In this document: positions 1 through 7,730 of the stretch, in pieces | Numbering within the stretch: the stretch's first letter is position 1 | Layout: each line of letters opens with the position of its first letter | Assembly (NCBI RefSeq): GCF_004297125.1 | Contig: NZ_SCVD01000012.1 | Span: 1-64,000, forward strand | Direction: 5' to 3' | Source of the DNA: Phenylobacterium sp. | GTDB taxonomy: Bacteria; Pseudomonadota; Alphaproteobacteria; Caulobacterales; Caulobacteraceae | DNA: 64,000 nucleotides | Notes under the pieces: model-generated | What the model was told of the DNA's origin: nothing | Databases searched by the model: none | The model's input: only the letters and a program-made list of their open reading frames with translations | Position numbers and translations under genes: made by a program

Positions 1-258
1 ATGCCCAGCGTCAGCCACATCGTGCCGGTGCTGGTGGGCGACGCCGTCCACTGCAAGCTGATCTCCGACATCCTGCTGGAAGATCACGGCATCTACGTGC
101 AGCCCATCAACTACCCCACCGTGCCCCGCGGCACCGAACGCCTGCGCTTCACCCCGTCCCCCGGCCACACCGACGGCATGATGGACGAACTCACCGACGC
201 GCTGGACGCCCTCTGGGCCCGCTGCAACGTCAAGCGCATCGGCGGCTACGCCGCCTGA
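1..258 (+). CDS. hemA: 5-aminolevulinate synthase, C-terminal part (5' end outside window)
   Basis: This is the last 85 codons of an ALAS-type, PLP-dependent enzyme that condenses glycine with succinyl-CoA to 5-aminolevulinate, the first step of alphaproteobacterial heme synthesis. The segment [10 protein letters not shown] followed by [19 protein letters not shown] and a TPSPGHT turn is characteristic of the ALAS small domain. Full family members are about 400 residues, so roughly four fifths lies upstream of the window. The first codon shown is ATG but is internal to the protein. The frame ends at TGA and is followed 32 bases later by an intrinsic terminator, so hemA is the last gene of its transcript. 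Confidence 0.9.
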   Translation: MPSVSHIVPVLVGDAVHCKLISDILLEDHGIYVQPINYPTVPRGTERLRFTPSPGHTDGMMDELTDALDALWARCNVKRIGGYAA

Positions 259-289
259 CCGGGCGCCGATCCGCGGCAGCAATGATCAG

Positions 290-320
290 CCTCCCGGGTC
301 CGCCCGGGAGGTTTTTTCTT
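290..320 (+). terminator. Intrinsic terminator of hemA
   Basis: A perfect 9-bp stem (CCTCCCGGG / CCCGGGAGG) with a TCCG tetraloop is followed directly by six T residues. This is a textbook Rho-independent terminator 32 bases after the hemA stop. Confidence 0.92.
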
Positions 321-466
321 GGCCAGCCAAGGGGTTCGCTGAAGTTACGCCAGGTTACATGCGACAAACTTGACTGCGGCGCCTTGGCACAACGCCAGGG
401 TGCGCGAAGCATGGCCTACTCGTCATCAAGATCAGTCGCCAAACAGCCCGACACTGGACTGGTCCC

Positions 467-496
467 GAACGCCCCTGTGCCAAAGCAGGGGCGTTC
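467..496. other. 11-bp hairpin downstream of mucR
   Basis: Arms GAACGCCCCTG and CAGGGGCGTTC pair perfectly around an 8-base loop. It lies 27 bases past the mucR stop in the mucR direction but has no clear T tract on either strand. It could be a weak mucR terminator, or the 3' end of an unannotated small plus-strand RNA from the 321-466 gap, which is otherwise featureless to me. Confidence 0.4.
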
Positions 497-523
497 TAAA
501 TTCGGGCCGGCGCCCCGATCAGC

Positions 524-958
524 TTATTTCCGGCGACGAACGCCGCGGCCCAGGCCGATCTTCTTGGCGAAGTCCGACCGCCGCGCCGCATAGGCCGGTG
601 CGACCATCGGATAGTCGGGGGATAGGCCCCAGCGCCGCCGATAGTCGTCCGGGCTCATGTTGTAGCGCGAGCGCAGGTAGCGCTTGAGCATCTTCAGCCG
701 CTTCCCGTCCTCGAGGCAGACGATGTAGTCGTGCTGCACGGAACGCCCGATCGGCACGGCCGGCTTGGGCCGCTCCTCCGGCTGCGGGGCTACGGCGGCG
801 CCGGTCAGCTGGGTCAGCGCATGGTGGACGGTGCGGATGATATCCGGCACCGCCTCGGCCGTGACGGCGTTTCGGCTGACGTAGGCGGATACGATCCCGG
901 CGCCCAGGCGCATCAGTTCTTCGCCCGAGGGTCCCTCGGAATCGGGTCCTACGCTCAT
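524..958 (-). CDS. mucR: MucR/Ros-family transcriptional regulator
   Basis: A 144-residue DNA-binding regulator of the Ros/MucR family, which in alphaproteobacteria controls surface polysaccharide, motility and cell-cycle genes. The N-terminal oligomerisation region (about residues 13-55) leads to the family core VCLEDGKRLKMLKRYLRSRY at 80-99 and the MSPDDYRRRWGL segment that follows. Only Cys81 remains of the usual Cys2His2 zinc ligands; the second Cys is Asp84 and the histidines are replaced by Tyr/Arg. Ligand loss is known in some MucR-like proteins. I start at the ATG at 958 because AGAGGTGG sits 5 bases upstream; an in-frame ATG at 988 would add ten residues but lacks a ribosome binding site. 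It is divergent from glyA. Confidence 0.88.
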   Translation of the reverse strand: MSVGPDSEGPSGEELMRLGAGIVSAYVSRNAVTAEAVPDIIRTVHHALTQLTGAAVAPQPEERPKPAVPIGRSVQHDYIVCLEDGKRLKMLKRYLRSRYNMSPDDYRRRWGLSPDYPMVAPAYAARRSDFAKKIGLGRGVRRRK

Positions 959-1151
959 GACCACCTCTTCATCGATATGCGGAATCATCGTTGACGCGGC
1001 GAAGCCACGTCCCGGCCTTTGCCGGTCAACGCCGCTGAAATGCGAATGGTTCCCAGAATTACTGTGGGCGGACGCGGTTGGAGGCGGGCGGGTTCAGGAG
1101 TAAAGGAAGCGCCTCCGCCGAAGCCAGACTCAGGTCGCCCAACGAAAGGCC

Positions 1152-2453
1152 TTGCCCTTGAACCTGCATGTGCAAACCCAGCCCTCCACCGAAGACTTCT
1201 TCAAGGCCGGCGTCGGCCAGGCCGATCCGGCCATCGCGAAGATCCTCGGGGCGGAGCTGACGCGCCAGCAGGAGCAGATCGAGCTGATCGCGTCCGAGAA
1301 CATCGTCTCCAGGGCGGTGCTGGACGCCCAGGGATCGGTGCTCACCAACAAGTACGCCGAGGGTTATCCGGGTAAGCGCTACTATGGCGGCTGCGAAGTG
1401 GTCGACGAGGCCGAGATCCTGGCCATCGACCGCGCCAAGCAACTGTTCGGTTGCGAATACGCCAACGTCCAGCCGCACTCCGGCAGCCAGGCGAACCAGG
1501 CGGTGTTCATGGTCACCATGAAGCCCGGCGACACCTTCATGGGCATGAACCTGGACCACGGCGGCCACCTGACCCACGGCAAGAGCGTCAACCAGTCGGG
1601 CAAGTGGTTCAATCCGGTAGCCTACGGCCTTCGCGCCCAGGATCACCTGATCGACTACGACGAGGCCGCCGAGGTGGCCCGCGCCAGCCAGCCCAAGGTG
1701 ATCATCGCCGGCGCCTCGGCCTATTCGCGGGCCATCGACTTCAAGAAGTTCCGTGAGATCGCCGACGAGGTGGGCGCGATCCTGATGTGCGACGTGGCCC
1801 ACTATGCCGGCCTGATCGTGGCGGGCGAATATCCGAACCCGTTCCCCCACGCCCACATCGTCACGACCACCACCCACAAGACCCTGCGTGGCCCGCGCGG
1901 CGGCCTGATCCTGACCAACGACAAGAAGCTGGCGGGCAAGATCAACAGCGCCGTCTTCCCCGGCCTCCAGGGCGGGCCGCTGATGCACGTGATCGCCGCC
2001 AAGGCCGTGGCGTTCGGCGAAGCGCTGCGCCCGGAGTTCAAGACCTACGCGAAGGCGGTGATCGAGAACGCCCGCGCCCTGGCCGACAGCCTGCAGAGCG
2101 TCGGCTTCAAGATCGTCTCCAACGGCACCGACAGCCACCTGATGCTGGTGGACCTGACGCCCAAGAGCGTCAGCGGCGCCCAGGCCGAGATCGCCCTGGA
2201 ACGCGCCGGCATCACCACCAACAAGAACTCCATCCCCGGCGACCCGCTGCCGGCCATGCAGACCTCGGGCCTGCGCGTCGGCACGCCCGCCGGCACGACC
2301 CGAGGCTTCGGCCCGGCGGAGTTCCGCCAGGTCGGCAAGTGGATGGGCGAGGTCCTGGACGCGGTCTCGACCGGCGAGGACTCCACGGCCGTCGAACAGA
2401 AGGTGCGGGCGGAAGTCGTGGCCCTGACCAAACGCTTCCCCATATACGCCTAA
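1152..2453 (+). CDS. glyA: Serine hydroxymethyltransferase
   Basis: PLP enzyme that interconverts serine and glycine with tetrahydrofolate, supplying one-carbon units. The 433-residue length is normal. Clear signatures are the SGSQANQAV segment, VAHYAGL, and the PLP-lysine motif [14 protein letters not shown] with the Schiff-base lysine at about residue 243. The start is TTG; 1152 follows GAAAGG by only two bases, so TTG at 1158 (spacing 8) is an equally good choice. It leads into nrdR after 31 bases, the usual alphaproteobacterial order glyA-nrdR-rib genes. Confidence 0.95.
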   Translation: MPLNLHVQTQPSTEDFFKAGVGQADPAIAKILGAELTRQQEQIELIASENIVSRAVLDAQGSVLTNKYAEGYPGKRYYGGCEVVDEAEILAIDRAKQLFGCEYANVQPHSGSQANQAVFMVTMKPGDTFMGMNLDHGGHLTHGKSVNQSGKWFNPVAYGLRAQDHLIDYDEAAEVARASQPKVIIAGASAYSRAIDFKKFREIADEVGAILMCDVAHYAGLIVAGEYPNPFPHAHIVTTTTHKTLRGPRGGLILTNDKKLAGKINSAVFPGLQGGPLMHVIAAKAVAFGEALRPEFKTYAKAVIENARALADSLQSVGFKIVSNGTDSHLMLVDLTPKSVSGAQAEIALERAGITTNKNSIPGDPLPAMQTSGLRVGTPAGTTRGFGPAEFRQVGKWMGEVLDAVSTGEDSTAVEQKVRAEVVALTKRFPIYA

Positions 2454-2484
2454 TAGCGTTAAGTGGCCGGGAAGGGGGCTAGAT

Positions 2485-2955
2485 ATGCGCTGCCCGTTCT
2501 GCGGCCACGACGAGACCCAGGTGAAGGACAGCCGACCGTCGGAGGACGGGGCGGCCATCCGTCGTCGCCGGCTGTGCCCGGCCTGCGAGGGCCGCTTCAC
2601 GACCTTCGAGCGCGTGCAGCTTCGCGAGCTGACCATCCTGAAGCGCTCGGGACGCCGCACACCTTTCGACCGGGACAAGCTCGCCCGCTCGCTCTCCATT
2701 GCGCTCCGGAAACGCCCGGTGGAGCCCGAGCGCGTCGAGCGCATGATCTCCGCCATCGTCCGCCAGCTCGAGAGCATGGGCGAGACTGAGCTGCCGTCGT
2801 CCACGATCGGCGAGCTGATCATGAAGCACCTGAAGCAGCTCGATGACGTCGCCTACGTCCGCTACGCCTCGGTCTACCGCGACTTCAAGGAGACCGACGA
2901 CTTCGCGAAGTTCCTCGGCGCGGAAGGCCTGAGCGAAGCCGTCGAAGAGCGGTAG
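2485..2955 (+). CDS. nrdR: Transcriptional repressor NrdR
   Basis: Nucleotide-sensing repressor of ribonucleotide reductase genes. It has the full family layout in 156 residues: an N-terminal zinc ribbon with Cys3, Cys6, Cys31 and Cys34, then an ATP-cone domain from about 49 to 139. The start MRCPFC is canonical for the family. It lies 31 bases after glyA, so co-transcription is likely. The following 479 bases carry no recognisable gene, so the usual direct link to ribD is interrupted here. Confidence 0.95.
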   Translation: MRCPFCGHDETQVKDSRPSEDGAAIRRRRLCPACEGRFTTFERVQLRELTILKRSGRRTPFDRDKLARSLSIALRKRPVEPERVERMISAIVRQLESMGETELPSSTIGELIMKHLKQLDDVAYVRYASVYRDFKETDDFAKFLGAEGLSEAVEER

Positions 2956-3434
2956 AGGGTAGTGCGGCGCCCTCGCCGCCGGCCAGCGCGCCAACCCCGC
3001 CGCGTCGTCCTGGTGGTTTTCGCCACGGGTGCATGACGGGACCCACAGGTCAGCCGAGGTCGCTCTCGGGACTCCAGCTTATAGCGCGTTCCGCGGGTTG
3101 CGGGGGTTGGCCGGGGCGAAGCCTTGCAGCGGAAGGTCCGTAATCTTCGGTTTGAAACGGCTCTCGAACACCTTCCAAAGTTGATTGCGCAATTTAACAA
3201 GCGCCACCGTAATCGACTTCAGTAGTCGATATACGGACTGGTCGATATGAGCGGTCGTTTCGCTCTTAGAGTTACTCTAAAAAAGTTCCGCGGCGTGACG
3301 ATAACATATGCGTGATCGCCAATCTGGCGGCCTAACATGCCGACTTGCTAGAAACCTATTGTCAAGGCGCCGACATGGTGGAACGGTGACCATCGAACGA
3401 TGGTATCGGAAATCCTTTTTTTGGAGGGTGCGCC
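2956..3434. other. 479-base gap, AT-richer, no gene recognised
   Basis: Open frames here are short, overlap on both strands and show no family signature. From about 3140 onward the sequence is noticeably richer in A and T than the rest of the window, and it contains GTCGATAT twice (3225 and 3241). It probably holds the promoter region of the PEP-CTERM gene that follows; I cannot place a promoter confidently. Confidence 0.5.
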
Positions 3435-4277
3435 ATGCGCAAGATCATGATGGCTGCTGTCGCCGCGGTAGCGCTAGCCGCCGCGACTCCCGCCGCGGCG
3501 ACGGTAACGCTCAGTTTGGTAGACAGCTTCTCGACCGGTGAAGCGTTCGGCTTAGCGTATGATGGCTCGAACCTGTGGGTCAGCCGCAGCAATGGCAGCT
3601 TCTACGAAGTGACGACATCGGGGGTGGTTACGGGCAACAGCGGTCAAGGCCCGTTCTGGTCGGCCCTCGCTTACAACAGCGCAAACAACAAGCTCGCGGT
3701 TCAGCAAGGAAGCAACCTCGTGCAATTCGACCGTCCGACCGGCTCCAACGTGGACTACTCGACGCTCAACCCGACCTCGACCACGATCCCCAACGCCTAT
3801 GGCGGCTTGATCGACGGCCTGGACATCGAGGGGGGCACGCTCTGGTGGTCGCCCGACATAGATCTGGTCTGGAACTCGCCGGTTAACGGCTCAGGCGACC
3901 GAACGCTCTTTCTAGGAGGGGCTGGAGGGTATTCGGGGGTCGAGTTCGTCGATCTTGCGTCTCATGACTACGTCATCGTCGTGAACGATGCTCTCAACCC
4001 CCGCCGCCTCTGCGTCCACGAAACCAACGCCGTGGAGGTCGGTTGCACATCGCTTCCCAACAGCCGGTACGAGGACCTCGCGTTCGATGGCCGCTATCTC
4101 TACGCGGCGGACTACTTCGGTAACCGTATCGACAAGATCGACCTGCTGGTCGATGGGGGTTCGATCTTCGATCCATCGACCGGTGGGGTTCCTGAACCCA
4201 GCAGTTGGGCGCTCATGATCCTGGGCTTTGGCGGTGTCGGCTCGCTGCTTCGCCGTCGACGCGTTGCCTTCGCCTAG
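3435..4277 (+). CDS. PEP-CTERM (PEPxxWA type) sorting-signal surface protein
   Basis: A 280-residue exported protein. Residues 1-22 form a Sec signal peptide ending in an Ala-rich stretch (PAAA). The body has beta-propeller-like repeats (AYDGSNLWVS near 42, AFDGRYLYAADYFGNRIDKID near 218), suggesting an NHL or SMP-30-like fold. The C-terminus is a complete exosortase signal: PEP at 253-255, then SSWALMILGFGG, a short membrane segment and RRRR at 273-276. GGAGG lies 7 bases before the ATG. No exosortase is in this window, so it must be processed by one encoded elsewhere. Its ligand or role cannot be told. It is flanked by gaps of 479 and 326 bases and looks inserted between nrdR and the riboflavin genes. 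Confidence 0.85.
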   Translation: MRKIMMAAVAAVALAAATPAAATVTLSLVDSFSTGEAFGLAYDGSNLWVSRSNGSFYEVTTSGVVTGNSGQGPFWSALAYNSANNKLAVQQGSNLVQFDRPTGSNVDYSTLNPTSTTIPNAYGGLIDGLDIEGGTLWWSPDIDLVWNSPVNGSGDRTLFLGGAGGYSGVEFVDLASHDYVIVVNDALNPRRLCVHETNAVEVGCTSLPNSRYEDLAFDGRYLYAADYFGNRIDKIDLLVDGGSIFDPSTGGVPEPSSWALMILGFGGVGSLLRRRRVAFA

Positions 4278-4603
4278 ATCCGTCCTCGGCGCCATTAATC
4301 GCGCCCCACTGTCTGGAGCCTCCGGCTGGATACGCCAGCCGGAGGTATCTTCGCGATGCGGGCGCTTGGGAGGGCCCGGACCTTCCTAGCTGCCCGCGAT
4401 TGCCATGCTGCGACGGTTTGCCGAGCGGGTGCAGGGGCGGAGGATTCTGACCTCGCCCATCGGCTTGTCGCAGGCTGGCGCTCGCGCCTGTGCGCCGGGG
4501 GACGGGGCTAGCTGGGCCAGAGCCGTCCTGGCGCGTCTCCGGCTGAGTCTCCACGTGTCGGGACGGCTGGCGCCCGTGGCCCGCGCCCCATAAAGGGGAA
4601 CGC
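4278..4603. other. 326-base gap with one hairpin, no gene recognised
   Basis: The first part holds the hairpin at 4319-4345. The rest is GC-rich with short frames only. I checked it for an FMN riboswitch and for a remnant of the RibD deaminase domain (HAE and PCxxxG...TPPC motifs) and saw neither. AGGGG 5 bases before the ATG at 4604 is the ribD ribosome binding site. Confidence 0.5.
4319..4345 (+). terminator. Hairpin terminator candidate after PEP-CTERM gene
   Basis: An 11-bp perfect stem (CCTCCGGCTGG / CCAGCCGGAGG) with a 5-base loop stands 41 bases after the stop. It is followed by TATCTTCG rather than a true T run, so termination may be partial. Confidence 0.6.
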
Positions 4604-5248
4604 ATGAGCGTCACCCTGAAGCTCGCCACGTCGCTGGACGGGCGGATCGCCACGGCCTCAGGCCAGAGCCGCTGGATCACCGGGCCGCTGGCGCGTGAAC
4701 AGGTCCACCGCCTGCGCGCCGCCCACGACGCCGTGGTCATCGGCATCGAGACGGCGCTCGCGGACGATCCGGAACTCACCGTGCGCCTGCCGGGCTACGG
4801 CGGCCGCCAGCCGGCGCGCGTCGTGCTGGATAGCCGTCAGCGCCTGACGCCCGAGTGCAAGTTGGTGCGGACGGCCCGCGACACCCCGACCTACGTCATC
4901 GCCACCGAGGACGCGAACCCGGCGCTGGTCGCGGCGGGCGTGCGGGTCGTCACGGTCCCCGCCCTCGGCGAGGATCGCCCCGAGTTGAAGACCGTGGTGC
5001 AAGCCCTTGCGGACGAAGGCCTTTCCGACCTGTTCGTGGAAGGCGGCGGCCAGGTGGCCGGCAGTTTCCTGCGCTGCGGGCTGGTGGAGGCGCTGGAGTG
5101 GTTCCGGGCGCCCATCCTGATCGGCGGCGAGGGCCGGCCGGGCATCGGCGCCCTGGCCGTTGCGGCCCTGGCCGAGGCGCCCCATTTCCGACGGGTGGAG
5201 GTCACCCCGTTGGGCGACGACCTCTGGGAACGCTACGCGAGAGGTTGA
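4604..5248 (+). CDS. ribD: RibD C-terminal (reductase) domain protein, stand-alone
   Basis: A 214-residue protein matching the NADPH-dependent 5-amino-6-(5-phosphoribosylamino)uracil reductase half of RibD: VTLKLATSLDGRIA at the start, GIETALADDPELTVRL, and the LFVEGGGQVAGSFL active-site segment near 146. Bifunctional RibD is about 360 residues with an N-terminal zinc deaminase; that half is absent and no frame upstream encodes it. The protein therefore can do only the reduction, and a separate deaminase must exist elsewhere. The TGA is immediately followed by the ribE ATG, so the two are translationally coupled. An alternative is a RibD-like dihydrofolate-reductase-family paralog, but the operon context favours riboflavin synthesis. 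Confidence 0.85.
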   Translation: MSVTLKLATSLDGRIATASGQSRWITGPLAREQVHRLRAAHDAVVIGIETALADDPELTVRLPGYGGRQPARVVLDSRQRLTPECKLVRTARDTPTYVIATEDANPALVAAGVRVVTVPALGEDRPELKTVVQALADEGLSDLFVEGGGQVAGSFLRCGLVEALEWFRAPILIGGEGRPGIGALAVAALAEAPHFRRVEVTPLGDDLWERYARG

Positions 5249-5839
5249 ATGTTCACCGGCATCGTCACCGACGTGGGGCGCATCCGCGCCGTCCGCGACA
5301 CCAACCGCGACCGTCGGTTCGAGGTGGAGACCCGCTTCGACCTCTCGACGGTGGACATCGGCGCCTCGATCAGCCACGCCGGCTGCTGCCTCACCGTGGT
5401 GGAGAAGGGCGAGGGCTGGTTCGCCGTCGAGGTCTCGGGCGAGACCCTGTCGCTGACCACCCTGTCGGACTGGCATGAGGGTCGGCCGGTGAACCTGGAG
5501 CGCGCCGCGAAGGTCGGAGACGAACTGGGTGGCCACATCGTCTCGGGCCACGTGGACGGCGTCGGCGAAGTGATCTCCATCGAGAGCGAAGGCGGCTCGC
5601 ACCGGGTGAAGGTCCGGGTGCCCCGGCCGCTGCACCGCTACATCGCGCCGAAGGGCTCCATCACGGTCGAAGGGGTGTCCCTGACCGTCAACGAGGTCGA
5701 GGACGACGTCTTCGGCGTGAACCTGATCCCGCACACCTGGGACGTGACCACGCTGGGGACGCTCAAGGTCGGCAGCCGGGTGAACCTCGAGATCGACATG
5801 CTGGCGCGGTATCTCGCCCGCTGGCGCGAAACGGCCTAA
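5249..5839 (+). CDS. ribE: Riboflavin synthase, alpha subunit type
   Basis: Converts two 6,7-dimethyl-8-ribityllumazine molecules to riboflavin and the pyrimidine precursor. It has the two tandem lumazine-binding domains expected in 196 residues: the N-terminal MFTGIV motif and the second-barrel segment [13 protein letters not shown] near residue 93, followed by [13 protein letters not shown]. It starts at the base after the ribD stop. In many alphaproteobacteria ribBA follows; here the next gene is ribH after a 31-base spacer that contains a hairpin. Confidence 0.95.
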   Translation: MFTGIVTDVGRIRAVRDTNRDRRFEVETRFDLSTVDIGASISHAGCCLTVVEKGEGWFAVEVSGETLSLTTLSDWHEGRPVNLERAAKVGDELGGHIVSGHVDGVGEVISIESEGGSHRVKVRVPRPLHRYIAPKGSITVEGVSLTVNEVEDDVFGVNLIPHTWDVTTLGTLKVGSRVNLEIDMLARYLARWRETA

Positions 5840-5842
5840 AGG

Positions 5843-5862
5843 CTTCGGCTCAAGAGCCGAAG
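5843..5862 (+). promoter_or_regulatory. Hairpin abutting the ribH ribosome binding site
   Basis: Arms CTTCGGCT and AGCCGAAG form a perfect 8-bp stem with a CAAG loop, starting 3 bases after the ribE stop. The right arm runs into GAAGGA, the ribosome binding site located 6 bases before the ribH ATG, so folding would partly bury it. It may tune ribH translation or couple it to ribE. Confidence 0.5.
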
Positions 5863-5870
5863 GACCATTC

Positions 5871-6335
5871 ATGAGCGACGAGCCGATCCGCATCCTCATC
5901 GTGGAGGCGCGCTTCTACGACGACCTGGCCGACGCCCTGCTGGAGGGCGCGAGCCAGGCGCTGACCGCGTTCGGCGCGGAATACGACGTCGTGACCGTGC
6001 CCGGCGCCCTGGAGATCCCGGGCGCCATCGCGTTTGCGGAAGAGGGCGGCCACCGCCCCGCCGGCAAGCACTATGACGGCTACGTGGCCCTGGGCTGCGT
6101 GATCCGTGGAGAGACCTATCACTTCGAGATCGTGTCGAACGAGAGCGCCCGCGGGATCATGGACCTGACGATCGGCAAGAAGCTGTGCATCGGCAACGGC
6201 ATCCTGACGACCGAGGACGACGAACAGGCCTGGGCCCGCGCGCGGATCAGCGAGGGCGACAAGGGCGGCGGCGCGGCGCGCGCGGCCCTGACCATGATCG
6301 ACGTGAAGCACCAGCTTTCCGGCGGCAAGCGATGA
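5871..6335 (+). CDS. ribH: 6,7-dimethyl-8-ribityllumazine synthase
   Basis: Makes the immediate riboflavin precursor from 5-amino-6-ribitylaminouracil and dihydroxybutanone phosphate. The 154-residue length fits. Visible motifs are [25 protein letters not shown] at 43-50, and [14 protein letters not shown] with the catalytic His84. The stop TGA overlaps the nusB ATG (ATGA at 6332-6335). With ribD-reductase and ribE it forms the reduced riboflavin operon. Confidence 0.96.
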   Translation: MSDEPIRILIVEARFYDDLADALLEGASQALTAFGAEYDVVTVPGALEIPGAIAFAEEGGHRPAGKHYDGYVALGCVIRGETYHFEIVSNESARGIMDLTIGKKLCIGNGILTTEDDEQAWARARISEGDKGGGAARAALTMIDVKHQLSGGKR

Positions 6336-6793
6336 GCGCGCACGCGTCCCGTTCGGTCGCGCGCCTCGCGGCCGTGCAGGCCCTCTACCAGATGGAGGTC
6401 TCCTCCATCGGCGTGGAGAGCGTGATCCGCGAGTTCACCGAGCACCGCTTCGACCGCGCCCTGGAAGGCGTCGAAGGGGAAGGCGACACCCTGGCCTCCG
6501 CCGACGAGGGGTTCTTCGCCGAGTTGGTGCGCGGCGTGGTCTCCGAACAGAAGCGGGTCGACGCGGCCATCGCCAGGCGGCTGGCCGAGAACTGGCGGCT
6601 GGAGCGGCTGGACGCCACGGTGCGCGCCATCCTGCGCGCTGGCGCCTACGAACTGGCGAACCGGCCCGACGTGCCCACCGAGGTGGCCATCGACGAATAT
6701 GTCGAGGTCGCCAAAAGCTTCTTCGAGGGGACCGAGCCGGGCTTCGTGAACGGCGCCCTCGATGCGGTGGCGCGGGATGTCAGGCCTGGATGA
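6332..6793 (+). CDS. nusB: Transcription antitermination factor NusB
   Basis: RNA-binding helical protein that with NusE joins rRNA antitermination complexes. The 153-residue protein has the N-terminal [16 protein letters not shown] helix and the C-terminal LRAGAYEL...[13 protein letters not shown] segment typical of the family. I start at the ATG overlapping the ribH stop; a longer open frame upstream lies inside ribH and is not part of it. The ribH-nusB-thiL order is conserved in alphaproteobacteria. Confidence 0.95.
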   Translation: MSAHASRSVARLAAVQALYQMEVSSIGVESVIREFTEHRFDRALEGVEGEGDTLASADEGFFAELVRGVVSEQKRVDAAIARRLAENWRLERLDATVRAILRAGAYELANRPDVPTEVAIDEYVEVAKSFFEGTEPGFVNGALDAVARDVRPG

Positions 6794-7724
6794 GTTCGGT
6801 GAGATCGCGCGGCTCTTCCGCCCGCTGACCCGCGGCGCGCCCGGCGCGTTCGGCCTGATGGACGACGCCGCCGTCATCCCGCAGCGCGCGGGATTCGATC
6901 TCGTGGTGACCAAGGACGCCATCGTCGAGGGCGTACACTTTCCCGTGGGCGAGGCTCCCGAACTGGTGGCGCGCAAGCTGGCGCGGGTGAACCTCTCCGA
7001 CCTCGCCGCCAAGGCCGCCGAGCCGTTCGCCGCCTTCCTGGCCGTGGTCTGGCCCAAGACCTTCTCGGACCGCGATCGCGAGCACTTCGCCATGGGCCTG
7101 GCCGCCGACCTGGAGGCCTTCGGCGTCGACCTGCTGGGCGGCGACACCGTCACGACCCCCGGTCCCTTCACCTGCACGCTGACCGCCATGGGCTGGGTCC
7201 CGGCCGGCCGCATGGTCCGCCGGGCCGGGGCGCGGCCGGGCGACAAGCTGCTGGTCAGCGGGACGATCGGCGACGCGACGCTGGGCCTGGCCGCCGTGAA
7301 GGGCGAGATCGAGGATCCCGACGGCCGGCTCGCCTACCGCTACCGGATGCCCGAGCCGCGGGTCGACCTGCGCGAGACACTACGGCGGCATGCGACGGCG
7401 GCGGCGGACGTCTCGGACGGCCTGATCGCCGACGCCCGGCACATCGGCGAGGCCAGTGGTGTGGGCCTCTCGATCGACCTGGACCGCATCCCGCTGTCCG
7501 GCGCGGCCGCCACCTGGCTGGAGGGGCAGGCCGACGTCGGCGCCAGCCTGCTGCGCCTGGGAACCGGCGGCGACGACTACGAGGTGGTCTGCACCGTGGC
7601 CTCAGGCGTCCGCAAACCCGCCGGCTTCACCGAGATCGGCGAGGTTCGCGAGGGGCAGGGCGTCGAGGTCCTGGCCGCGGGCCGGATCGTCGACCCCGGC
7701 GAGGGCGGCTGGCGGCACGGCTGA
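6777..7724 (+). CDS. thiL: Thiamine-monophosphate kinase
   Basis: ATP-dependent kinase making thiamine diphosphate, the last step of cofactor synthesis. A 315-residue AIR-synthase-fold protein: [10 protein letters not shown] near the N-terminus, [19 protein letters not shown] in the middle and [17 protein letters not shown] downstream are all ThiL hallmarks. The chosen ATG overlaps the last 17 bases of nusB; an in-frame upstream start at 6762 is possible. It ends 6 bases before the convergent protease-like gene, with no room for a terminator. Confidence 0.95.
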   Translation: MSGLDEFGEIARLFRPLTRGAPGAFGLMDDAAVIPQRAGFDLVVTKDAIVEGVHFPVGEAPELVARKLARVNLSDLAAKAAEPFAAFLAVVWPKTFSDRDREHFAMGLAADLEAFGVDLLGGDTVTTPGPFTCTLTAMGWVPAGRMVRRAGARPGDKLLVSGTIGDATLGLAAVKGEIEDPDGRLAYRYRMPEPRVDLRETLRRHATAAADVSDGLIADARHIGEASGVGLSIDLDRIPLSGAAATWLEGQADVGASLLRLGTGGDDYEVVCTVASGVRKPAGFTEIGEVREGQGVEVLAAGRIVDPGEGGWRHG

Positions 7725-7730
7725 TCCCGG

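Noticed and set aside
959..988. Upstream ATG extending MucR by ten residues
   Set aside because: The ribosome binding site AGAGGTGG lies between the two ATGs and fits only the downstream one.
1080..1116. 7-bp inverted repeat before glyA as a riboswitch
   Set aside because: The arms are short, the loop is 23 bases and no conserved riboswitch core is recognisable.
3225..3248. GTCGATAT direct repeat as a possible phage attachment or CRISPR-like unit
   Set aside because: Two 8-base copies 16 bases apart in AT-rich DNA are too short and too few to mean either.
4278..4603. FMN riboswitch upstream of the riboflavin genes
   Set aside because: I looked for the conserved RFN segments (AGGGCGGGGTG-like, ACCGGCGGT, and the closing GGATGAAAGA) and found none in order.
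4213..4779. A 188-codon minus-strand frame across the ribD upstream gap
   Set aside because: It has low-complexity composition, no family motifs and overlaps two real genes on the other strand.
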